Assembly (NCBI GenBank): GCA_012064415.1
Contig: SSNU01000330.1
Location: 41,774 to 105,773 of the forward strand
Length of the DNA stretch: 64,000 nucleotides
Source of the DNA: Gyrodactylus bullatarudis
Taxonomy: Eukaryota > Platyhelminthes > Monogenea > Gyrodactylidea > Gyrodactylidae
Direction of reading: 5' to 3'
Positions 26,006 through 36,100 of this stretch are shown one piece after another. Within the stretch, counting starts at the first letter, position 1; every line of letters starts with the position of its first letter. The position numbers and the translations under genes are program-made. The notes beneath the pieces were generated by a model. The model was given only the letters and a program-made list of their open reading frames with translations, did not search any database and was not told where the DNA came from.

Positions 26006-29000
26006 ATGATTTCCAGAATTCTTCGATATTTTTCATCAAAAAATACCATTAATCCTTCTGGACTATACAAATTAAGACCAGATTTTCATACAGCCAAAGG
26101 CACATCAATTTCTAATGACGAAATACGAAAGTCACATTTCTCTCTTAGTTTACCAGCGCTGAACATCCCTAAAAAACTTGATGATGCAATAATCAGATAC
26201 CTTAAAAAGTTTTCTAGATCAGATCCGAGGGAGCTTTCAAAAAAGTCAGACATACTCCGCAACTATTTATGGAGTAAAAAACTTGTATCAGAAGTAAACC
26301 CTATTTAGATAATTTCAGGATGAAGCCAAAAAATCTGATGACACCGAAAAACTCTTTGATCCTAAAGAGTTGAAAAATACAGATTATATAGATGAAGTTT
26401 TAGAGAACTTTCAGTCTATTCATAATGTTAAAAAAGGTTCCAGATCAAGTCAGATTTTGAAAAAGAAAAACTTTGACCAATGGTCATCCTTAAAGTGAGT
26501 TCATTTCTGATAATATCTTGATAATTCAACTATTTTCCTGATTCCTCTCACCATTCTAGTTACCATGATGATCATACTTGTGAAATTTATCTTATTGGTA
26601 AAATGGTTCCAAATTTCACTGTTGGCTGTCGCGTGTTCTATGAAATACGCAAAAGAGCTCCCCTGTTTGTTCCAAAGAGTTTTTTTGATTTTGGCTCTGG
26701 CATCGGATCCTTAACATGGTCTGTGAATACAGTCTGGCCTTCAGGTTGTGTTAGAGAACATTTCCTTGTAGATGCTAGTAGGGAAATGCTGAAAATATCC
26801 GAATATTTACTCAAGACTGAACAATTAGAGCCAAGTGAAAAATCGATACCAGACTTTATTTACCCTGGTATTTATTTACGACAATTTCTACCTAGTCAGA
26901 CATTAGAAGAGGTAAGAAATAAGATTTTCGTCATGAAATACATCTTTGTTTGACCGATAATGTTTAACATTTACTTGGGGGAAATTAATAGTCTATTTTA
27001 TGATGAGACTAAAAATAAACCAACTAACTATATAGAAAATCTTGATCAATATATAAAATCAATTTGATAGGACAACCGCTTCGACCTTGTTGTTTCGGGA
27101 AACTCTCTTCTTGATGTCGCAGGTAGAACTGAAAGACAAAGAATAGTTGAAAACTTGTGGGATAAAACCGGATCTTTTCTTGTACTAATCGAACAAGGAA
27201 CAAGAGCTGGATTTCAATCTTTGCTCGAGGCACGTGATTCCCTAGTGAGTAGAAAGTTTTATCGATTTTTCTTTTACAAAATCTATCCTATTTTGCTCCT
27301 AGATTCACTTGAATGATCCAGAATTTTCCATATTCTCTCCAGTAAGTAAACTAACCTAAAGCTATAGTTGACGTGAAGATAAGAATTTACTATTTTTACA
27401 AAACCACACTTTTTCAACCTCAAAATTTTTATCGATTTCAAAGATTTGAAGCAATTTGATGCCGTATTTAATTTTTTGGATTATCACCTAGGAAAATGAC
27501 CCAAAATTTAGAGGTTGAACTTATTCTTGGAGATGGACACTTTCTTCGTCTAATCATGATCCGAAATGTCTGTATCGAATTGCATTAAATCTTCGAAATC
27601 GATAAATTTGAGCTCAAAGGTTGAAAAAGTAGACATTTTCGTATTTGGCCTAATTTTGGCCAGATTCAGAATTTTTCCTCGCTATCCGTAGTAAAATATT
27701 ATTTTTTTTGTTAAAATAGTAAATTCACATCTTCATGATAATGAGGTTTTTAATGTTTTGCATGAAAGTTTTATATTTTCTAATTGTTAAATTCAACATT
27801 CTTCATCGTTTATAGTTCACTCCATACGAGTTTCAAAAGAAATAATCCTAGACTAATACTATCTTTTGGTCACAGGTTGTTAATACAGTATTACGATGTT
27901 ACCAGTAGTTTTTAACCTTATTTTTGTGCCAAATTTTCTGATAGAATTATCTATTCCAAGTATTATGTCATTCATTTTTAAAAATCCAGAATTTTTCAAA
28001 TCGCCGCTCAATCTTCAATGAATTTTTACTATGCAATCACTAAAATCGGGAATATCTTGGTCATTTAATGGGTTTCTTGAGTTTTTTTTCAAAAATAGTA
28101 AACCTTATCATTAAGAGGGTCTTGATGGTGAATTTCGTTGTTTTATCATGTCGGTCGGATATTGTGGGAAAAATGGGCAATGCCATAATGAAGGACGCTT
28201 TAATGCATATGCAAAACATGATCTGAATACTAAATTCTATCAGAAAAGTTAGTACTCTCGTGAGTTGTTCGGAGGAAAAATAAATTTCTCCCTAGCCTAG
28301 TACTTACTCTATTTCTAACAGAAGTATTCACATAATTATTTCTGTATATTTTTAATGAATGTTAATATTCTGTTGAAAATTTACGAGATTACAAAAGTCT
28401 TAGGTTTAATGCCGGATTTTATCGATTTTTTCTAAATTGAATCAACCCAGACCATATAATAGGCTTCAGTTTGCTTGAATAACTTGAAAAATCATATCTG
28501 CTCTTGAGAATGATTCAAAATTAGTTTAATAATAAAATTAATTAAAACTTGGGTCAATATTAAAATTCTCAGTAATTGGTTATCCAAATGTTTCGACGGT
28601 GATTGTCTTCACACACGCTTTCTTCAGTGGTACTACGAGCTCATGCCTATCAGTTTTGTCCAATCGGATTAGAGAATAGAATAATACAAGAGTAAGACCT
28701 ACGACAATAAAGTATTGATACTGTATTAAGAAGAATAGTAATACAGAGTAGAGGAGTAACATAGAATAATGTAAATCTAATTTTTCATCAGATTTAATTT
28801 AGCTTCCTTCTTCTGCCAAAAATCTGAGTCCAACGCTACTCAATGTTCACTTCACCAAAATTTCCATTAAAAGTATCATTATTGCCTATTTCAAGAGTCT
28901 CATGAATTAACCTCTTTCTATAGTTTTTTGTATTACGCTAAGAATTTTAACCTCTTCAAAATTGATTTTATGCCGCCTATTTTTGAGAACAGGTTGAAAG

Positions 29001-29453
29001 ACATAAATTTTATTATAAAACTAATGGTTCAAAAATTTTCCTGTTTTCTAGTGTCCGCATGCATTAAGTTGCGGGAAGAAAGATGAAATTTGCAATTTCC
29101 GACAAAAATTCTACAAACTCGATCTAACTCAAGACTCGAATGAGCCTCAAAATGAACTCTTCTCATACATGATATTCGCCAAAGGTAACTGGAAGCAAAA
29201 GTACACCAATAGGGATTCTAATAGTCCAGTTGAAGTGTCAGAACCACTCTCTAGAATAATAAACTTTCAGACTGGAAAGAACACCAAGACTTGCGACATT
29301 GATCTATGCCAGCCATGCGGCAAAGTTCAACGGTATCAATTCAGTAAAAGACAAACAGACAACAATCTCTTCAAATTTCTGTCCAAATCCCAAGAAGGTG
29401 ATCTCTTCCCTGGCGAGTTTGTTGAGAGGACACTAGAAATTGAAGAAAAATAA
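26006..29453 (+). CDS. METTL17: METTL17/Rsm22-type mitochondrial ribosome assembly factor (476 aa, 6 exons)
   Basis: Exons: 26006-26293, 26319-26494, 26560-26911, 27071-27244, 27303-27341, 29052-29453; 1431 nt. METTL17 is a methyltransferase-like [4Fe-4S] protein that assists assembly of the mitochondrial small ribosomal subunit. Seen: an N-terminal mitochondrial-targeting-like stretch (MISRILRYFSSK), YLWSKKL near residue 90, a Rossmann motif FDFGSGIGSLTW (about 197-208), GIYLRQFLPSQ, LWDKTGSFLVLIEQGTRAG, then cluster cysteines CPHALSCGKKDEIC (344-357) and CDIDLCQPCGKVQ (424-432). Spacing of these Cys pairs agrees with METTL17. Length is close to the human protein (about 456). The first intron is only 25 nt (26294-26318) with donor GTAAAC, or 34 nt if the weaker GTATCA at 26285 is used. 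AATAAA at 29449-29454 overlaps the stop codon. Confidence 0.93.
27368..27740. mobile_element. foldback/TIR MITE in METTL17 intron 5
   Basis: The left end, GTGAAGATAAGAATTTACT then ATTTTTACAAAA, is matched by the right end, AAAATAGTAAATTCACATCTTCA. The word GAAGATGGGAATTTA at 58207 belongs to the same family. It is non-coding. The remainder of the 1.7-kb intron includes a weakly conserved dispersed repeat described next. Confidence 0.6.
27960..28260. repeat. diverged dispersed repeat
   Basis: Ordered words TTCAATGAATTTTTACTA, GAATATCTT, TTCAAAAATAGTA-like sequence and GGAAAAATGGGCAAT recur near 50640-50830, and partly near 2935-2965. I see no terminal structure. It is probably an old transposon remnant. 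Confidence 0.35.
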
Positions 29454-30457
29454 AATTCTTGCTCTATTAAAATCGTTTTTTTTCCCACAGAGAGTTCCTA
29501 TACAAAATGCGTTGAAAATGAACTCTTTTTTTTATGAAAATTACCGGTTATCGTTAAATAATAGAAAAAATTTACAAGTGGCCAAAATCTCTCCAATTCT
29601 TAGTTGATTTTCTTTCAAACTTTTGGTACTGGAGATAAAACATGAATTTTCCTGTAAAAATCAAAAACTTTACATTTTTATGAAATTCCTGAGATATTTA
29701 AGTAATTACGGGAATTTGAATAAAATTAATCAATCAAAAAGCTGTTTAAAAAATTTCTAAGCCCCCTTACTACAGAATTATTAAAATATCCTTAAAAAAG
29801 ATCAAAATTTCGCCTTAGCAAGATCAGTGAGTGAATATAAAAGAAGACTTGAAATCAGTGAAAAATCTCTTTTCATGGTAATTTTTTACGAAAACTTTTA
29901 TGGATAAGCTGAGACCAGTGCATCAAAGTCTATCAGAAGAAGTGACGGAAAGATTTGAGTAAAATGGATACTCTTATTCTGATCAAAATATTTACTAGAT
30001 ATGTTATTTTGTTTTTTATCTCCAAAGACTTTGTACTTTTCTATCCTTTAATCTGAAAATACTATTAGACAAGAGAAATCAGATTAGAAAAGGTTTATCC
30101 TTGCAGAAGACTATTTTATGGAATCAACATGAAAAATATAGCAATTCAAAAAGTCAGATAGTTTACTCAAAAGTAGCATTAAAAATTCGATGACACATGT
30201 AAATCACGTTCATTTAATTTTGCTAATTTTTAATTAAAAAACTTGAAGATATTCCCTACAGATATATCTTTAAACAGACAATGAAAGCCATGTTTAAAAT
30301 CACTCACTGACCGACTCTCTATTTTCCAGCTAACAAATTCAAAAAATTGACAATTGACGAAACGCAGTAACACTACTAGAACTCGAATATGATGATGATC
30401 TTTAATTTAGCCACTCTACTGGACAATGTCTATGCAGTTAGTGAGAAAGCTAGAATG
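29454..30457. other. intergenic region, no gene seen
   Basis: AT-rich stretch between METTL17 and the Gly/Cys/His gene. No open frame with gene-like content and no clear repeat structure. Confidence 0.5.
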
Positions 30458-30465
30458 TATAAAAG
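30458..30465 (+). promoter_or_regulatory. TATA box of the Gly/Cys/His-rich gene
   Basis: TATAAAAG is followed by TCAGT at 30479-30483, an arthropod-style initiator. The distance from the first T of the TATA box to the initiator A is 23 nt, slightly shorter than usual. The ATG follows at 30508, giving a 5' UTR of about 27 nt. A short leader with a TATA box is common in highly expressed structural-protein genes. Confidence 0.6.
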
Positions 30466-30507
30466 TTGGAAAGTGTGATCAGTAAGCACAAACAAAAAGT
30501 AGTAAAC

Positions 30508-31073
30508 ATGTGTTGGGGTTGTGGGTAAGTATTCAGAAGCTCAATCATAATGATAATGATAATGTTCTGAAAATAAATACGAATAAACCCTTTTTTTCAA
30601 GTCCTTGTTGTGGAGGTTGTGGATGCGGTGGCTGTGGCTGCGGTCCATGTTGTGGTGGCTGTGGTTGTGGCTGCGGTTGCGGTTGTGGAGGCTGCCATGG
30701 TGGCCATCACGGTTGCGGTGGCTGTCACGGATGTGGAGGTTGTCACGGTCACCATGGTGGTTGCTGTGGTGGCGGTGGTCAATGCGGTGGTGGTGGCTGC
30801 TGCCATCAACACGGCGGTGGTGGACACCAATCTGGCTGTTGTGGCGGTGGCTTCCACAGAGCCTGCAGGAGCTGCAGCTGTTCTGAGTGCTGTGAAGGTG
30901 GATGCCATGGTGGCGGACACCAATCCGGTTGTTGTGGTGGTGCTGCTGGTGGTGGTCACCATGGCGGTGGATGCCACGGTCATCATGGTGGCTGTTGCGG
31001 TGGCCATGGAGGCTATGGCGGTCATGGCTGTCATCACGGTTGTGGGGGCTGTGGTGGTTGCGGATGCTGCTAA
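30508..31073 (+). CDS. small Gly/Cys/His-rich structural or metal-binding protein (162 aa, 2 exons)
   Basis: Exon 1 is 30508-30524 (MCWGC plus two bases), the intron is 30525-30601 (GTAAGT...TTTTTCAAG) and exon 2 is 30602-31073. The join completes a Gly codon and continues PCCGGCGCGG. The product is almost entirely Gly, Cys and His in CGGC, GGCHG, GHHG and CCGG units, with one non-repetitive core (FHRACRSCSCSECC, about residues 95-110) and a CGC/GCC end. There is no signal peptide, so it is probably cytoplasmic, as in keratin-associated or loricrin-like proteins. A cuticle, glue or metal-chelating role is possible. The composition resembles vertebrate high-glycine/high-sulfur proteins, but I do not claim homology. 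GC content is far above the flanks because GGN/TGY codons dominate, and this opens spurious frames on both strands. Confidence 0.82.
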
Positions 31074-31138
31074 ACATACCTCTTATCTGATTGTCAAGGA
31101 CTTTTGTTTGCCAATAACAGCCCTTATTTGTTGACATT

Positions 31139-31144
31139 AATAAA
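31139..31144 (+). terminator. poly(A) signal of the Gly/Cys/His gene
   Basis: AATAAA lies 66 bp after the TAA stop, giving a compact 3' UTR. Confidence 0.65.
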
Positions 31145-31327
31145 TATTTTCTTGTCATTAGATAATTTAATTCTTTAGTCAACTTAGAATGATTGATTTA
31201 AAACTTTTCACTAAAAAATTTGCCAAAAATCAAATCTATTGTTTGATAAATTTTCATGACTTCTGGGAACCTATTTTTTCTGTTAGAAAAGAATGAAAGC
31301 TTACTAATGAGTATATTTCGTATTACT

Positions 31328-32000
31328 CAGGCAAGGTAAGAATAAAGAGACACCTCAGTGCGGGAAACAAAGGTTCGTCGATTCAGGAGCATCTCAGTTT
31401 AGCAAATCACACTGTTGATGTGAAAAACTTCATTATATTATATCAAGTCAATCCCAGCGATTCACGTTCAAACAGGGAAAAGGTCTTTTGCACACTGCAT
31501 TAGGAATTTGAAGCCTGATCTTTGCAAGCAGAAGGAGTTGGCAACCAAACTGGACATCACTGGAATGAAAAGGTTCACACAGCGTAAAAAGTTGCAAAAG
31601 GTTGCTGAGATTCTCGAGCATCCACCCACTTGCACTTTAACCCAGAATCCTGAGGCCCAGATAGTTGACAGAAGAGAAAGGACAATCAACGTTACATCAT
31701 TACCTAAGAGAAGAAAGATGCCCTAGATACATCAGCCTATCCCCACCACATCAAAAAAATTGTTCTTTATTAAATCCGGGGAGTGATTGAACCTATCAGA
31801 GGATCCCAATTTTGTTAATATTAATATATTTTGTATAAACATCAAGCCGTTGTAAGAGTCTGATGAGAACCGGTGAAATAAAAGCCTTATTACTAAATAT
31901 TCACTTGTCTTCCAATCCTCATAATGAATTTTTCATTAAAATCAGAATCTAATATATTTTAAGAAGTTCGGTAATATTTCCCACAAAAAATTCCTATTTA
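31328..32000 (+). mobile_element. Penelope-like element, 3' fragment 1
   Basis: Broken frames from 31335 encode the C-terminal part of a GIY-YIG domain (RIKRHLSAG, SSIQEHLSLANHTVDVKNF, ILYQVNP) and then KPDLCKQKELATKL. They align with the element at 56050 (RIKEHLRVG, VQEHFQKTNHTADV, KPDFCKQKELATQL). There is an in-frame stop at about 31500 and a frame change before the Lys-rich tail that ends at 31724. The reverse-transcriptase part is absent, so it is 5'-truncated. The tail (about 31780-32000) shares AGAGGAT, ATCAAGCC and hammerhead-like sequence with the other copies. Confidence 0.75.
31848..31898 (+). ncRNA. hammerhead ribozyme motif in PLE tail 1
   Basis: CTGATGA (31860-31866), an 8-nt stem II element, GAAA (31875-31878), a stem III hairpin closed by A-T, T-A, A-T and A-T pairs, cleavage triplet ATT (31889-31891), and stem I AGT/ACT (31857-31859 with 31892-31894). 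The order matches a type I minimal hammerhead, as described in Penelope-like elements. Stem II is weak (GAACCGGT). Activity is inferred. Confidence 0.6.
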
Positions 32001-33108
32001 ATTAGATATATATAATCTCAATGCCAATTTTATTTTAAATTAAAGATACTTAAATGGGAAAAATCCATTAAAACGATATTATTAAATTCAAAATTATTAT
32101 TCCCAAATTTTTCTTTTGTAATTACAATAAAACTATTTGTTAAAACATCGGGGTAACCATTTTTTTGAAAAATAAAAACAAGTTTCTCTAAATCTTCTCA
32201 AAAAAATTACCATCACATAACCTTACCTGTAGTGTTCTTAAAATTTACCCTTGTAATGTATTTAGTTTATATTTTCGAGCTGCATATGAATAATAATTCT
32301 AAATTATATTTTTATTTGTGGGTTTTCTGTACACTGGAGTTTGGATTTTAGCTTCTATTTTCATTAGTTTCATATCTAGAAAATTCAGAGAGTTATCTTC
32401 TTCTTTTGCTTTTGTCAATTTTATCGTTTTATATTCCCTTCCTACTTTAGATATAGCTTAACTTATTTATCGATTAGTAGCCTTTGATGACTATTTAGTA
32501 ATATCAAAGTTGAGAAGAAATCTGATTGGTTTAATGTTTTGATTGGGCACACGCCAAAAGAAGCGCCAATTGAGGTGTAATCTTTTTTTTACTTTATTTG
32601 AATACAAGATTATAATATCTTTACAATAACTGTTATTAGAAGTATAATCTAAATTTTGAAATCTATAAATTCTATCAATAAAATGGTATGATCTTCTCAT
32701 TATACAATAATATCACAACATGTTAAGAAAACATTAACATTAAACATAACATTTTCAGAATCGGTAATATGAAAACAAGATTTACAGAGAATTATGATAT
32801 TTTTTTCAAAACTATGAATGAAAAGAGTTAAAAGTCATATTTTCTCTGATTGGCTGGAATAACATTTACTCATGAAATTTTTTGAAAATAGTAAAAACGA
32901 ATCTATAATTAAAACGATTACATTTCTATCAGGAAGTTGGGAAAGCAGTCATTTTCAAGTATTAATCGATAAAAGGACAATGTAGTAAAATCTTGAATCA
33001 CATATGAATTAGGGAATGTTTGTGTGTTTTACAACGTATGATGGTTATATCTGAAAAAAAGAATTTACAAGACGGGTTTTATGAATAGAAAAAAGGAATC
33101 ACAAAATC
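32001..33108. other. AT-rich intergenic region, no gene seen
   Basis: Lies between the PLE fragment and the 3' end of the rdgB gene. It probably includes the rdgB 3' UTR. No coding or repeat structure is recognised. Confidence 0.45.
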
Positions 33109-36100
33109 TTAAAGATCATCATCATTATTATTATTATTTTGAGTTTCTCGTAGTTGAACACTTATTGTATTTAAGGTCCCACAGGCGGAAAGTAACGTTG
33201 ATACTGTTGACCTACTCGGACTCAGGGTTGTTGTGGCATTAAAGGAAGGCAGATCAAATGCAGAATAGGACATGACTTGATTGAACCTATTATTCGCTTG
33301 CCTTGACAAAGGATTGTCATTCATGAGGGAAAGAAGATGATCGGAATATCTGGAAATGTTCTAGAGAAGTCGATAAAGATTGATAAAATCAGAGAATTAA
33401 AGCACAACTTACAGTAGCCTTACGATTCTTTGTTTTCTTGCCAATAATGAGGATTTTTTTAGGCTGAAGGCCAATTGAGGCATAGCCTGAGACATCTTTT
33501 CCGCTACCGTAGGCACAATGGATAATTATGCCAGACTGAAATGAATACATTACATGTGTATTTAATCGAAAATTTCGAAGTATTTTTAAATAATTAAAAG
33601 GACCATCAATCTTGTGGTCTCCAAGAATCCTCCATATGAAAACATCATTGCTTAAATCATTTAATATCTCTTATTGCATGCGGACACACGTTTTACCTTA
33701 AAAATTAAGACTCGGATCTTGAGCATTCGAAAGTGGAACGCTTAGACCGCTGGACCACATACTCCCTTTGGGTTATATTTTTGATTTTTTGATAGAATTT
33801 TAGATACTTAAGTTAATTCTATTTGAGGTTTTTGTGCCATACATGTATATGTTACCGTTAATCTTGTTACTCGGTAACAAGTTTAACTGGAATCTTTGAT
33901 AGTCTTAAGACTATCAGGTAGTCTTAAGACTAACGGCATAGCTTGATAAACTTATTACCAGGTTTTAAGATTAACTAGCTATAAAATATAGTTTGTTGAT
34001 CTTGATACTTGGTAATAAGTTTGGCTGATTGAATTAAATTTTTCAAACTGATATCATTATACGGGTTCATAATCTTTTTGATTTCCATTAAATCTTTCAC
34101 TTTGTTTATCGTTTAAACAATCTAATATTGTAGGGTCCCTACTTGGAACTTCCTATACAATTGTAACCGGCTAGTTTGTTAAACTTATAACCAAGGTTCA
34201 AAATATTAAGTTAGTAATTCAAAGCTCAAAATTAGTTTTTAAAAATATAAGATTAGTTGAGAATTGTAGAAAAATCATTTATTGTTGCAAGATAAGCTAT
34301 TATGACATCTTGAATTGCAAATTAAAATAAATTTCACGATTCGTAAATCTAAAACGCTTATAACTGCACTTAGTTAAGGCCTTGTCGATACCGAAATTTT
34401 TGACAGAATTCATTTTAATCACACAAGTCTTGGACATGCCGGGCGAGACATTTTAAAGAAATATCTGGACGCGAGATTTTATAATATTACTCAAGAACAG
34501 ATTAAAACATACCTCTCATTATGTTCAGTGTGCAAAAAGAATACGAGCATAACTAAGAAAGGACTCGTCACAAACCCGATCAAGAGTTCAGGATTTAATG
34601 AACGTGTACAAATTTCAATTCGATTTTGCAGATCTCGATCTAGACGATGATTCATTTCAAGAAGATAAATTTCAATGTAAGAAATATTATAATTAATAAT
34701 CTATTTTATAGCTCTAGAAAACATTCATGACGTCCCTCTCCTTGAACCAATACCCCTTGATGAGAAAATCAAAGAAAGCTCTCCTCAAGATTATGATAGA
34801 TTTATCCTGGAAACTCCAAGAAAATCACGATGAGAATCGCAAGAAAATGATATCTAAGACTGCTAGAACTTTTGAAATCGGCCAAAACGTTTTAGTTAGA
34901 GTCCCAGAGGTTGATAAGGCCAAGCTAGATAACAGAAACCTAGTTTGTGTTGTAGTAGAAGTTATTGATGAATCGTTCTACAAGGTTGGGACGAGGAATG
35001 GTGTAATTGATGGACTGTATTCAGCAAATCAACTTACACTTCTAGATGAAAGATTTCTCGATGTTGAAGATGTCCCCGAATGCAGTTTTTCTCTTAGAAG
35101 GCAGAGTTGTCTTCAATCTCTGGTCGATGGTCAAGGGTTTCTGAGATGTGATTGTCGGACAAAATATGTCACAAATTGTTGCAGATGTAAGAAGAATTCA
35201 AGATGTCATAATAGCTTATCTTGCAACAATAAATGATTTTTCTACAATTCTCAACTAATCTTATATTTTTAAAAACTAATTTTGAGCTTTGAATTACTAA
35301 CTTAATATTTTGAACCTTGTTTTATATATTTTATAGCTAGTTAATCTTAAAAACTGGTAATAAGTTTATCAAGCTATTCCGTTAGTCTTAAGACTATCAA
35401 AGATTCCAGTTAAACTTGTTACCGAGTAACAAAAAAACCTTGTGATCACGATCACCAATAGAAAAAGATACCAATTATCAGTACTCAATTTTTGAAAGAA
35501 CCGTCAATTTTAACTGATCTCATATCATTAAATTTTTCGCTGATTTCTGATATGTGTTTCTTCTAAACATTTTACAATAGAGTTTTAGAGTTATTTGGTA
35601 AAAAATGAAAACCCGACTTCCAGTGCTTTGCCTTTCAATAGAGAAAAACATGAATAAGATAGAAAGACAGAAATCACATCATCTTGTTCAGGAATAAATT
35701 CTTACCAAAAGAGTATAAAGAAATATTCCCTTGATTCTTCTAGTTTCTGAGCTATTTAAAGTCTATTTAAGCACCTTGTAGGAAAAATGCATCTCAATTA
35801 GGATACCGTAGTCCTTGAAGAATCAAAAGCTTTAAAAACTTTTCAAAATTATGCTTCTGTAAAATTTTTTGATAACATTGGTAGTAGTTCGTCAATCAAA
35901 TTAATTCGAAACTTCGTTATTTCAGTTAGCTTCTATGTTCAAAATAAGAGGCTAATAGAAATTGGCACTATCAAGTGGGCCACTCAAAAGATATTGATTA
36001 ACTTTATTTTAATGAGAAGTTGGATTGATTATCTGTTTAGTTATGTACGTGGCTTTTAGATATGAAAAAATATTACAAGCCTCTCATCCAGAGAATGACT

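Noticed and set aside
26328..26360. CTGATGACACCGAAAA in METTL17 exon 2 looks like a hammerhead core
   Set aside because: There are only four bases between CTGATGA and GAAA, with no stem II and no pairing flanks. It is ordinary coding sequence.
28580..28640. CTGAAGA...GTCGAAAC on the minus strand, resembling a PLE or hammerhead segment
   Set aside because: The 26-nt interval does not form a stem II by eye, and no PLE coding sequence or tail block lies beside it.
30541..31182. Long open frames on the opposite strand and other frames of the Gly/Cys/His gene
   Set aside because: They are by-products of the GGN/TGY repeat composition. The spliced frame with TATA box, ATG, GT-AG intron and poly(A) signal is on the plus strand.
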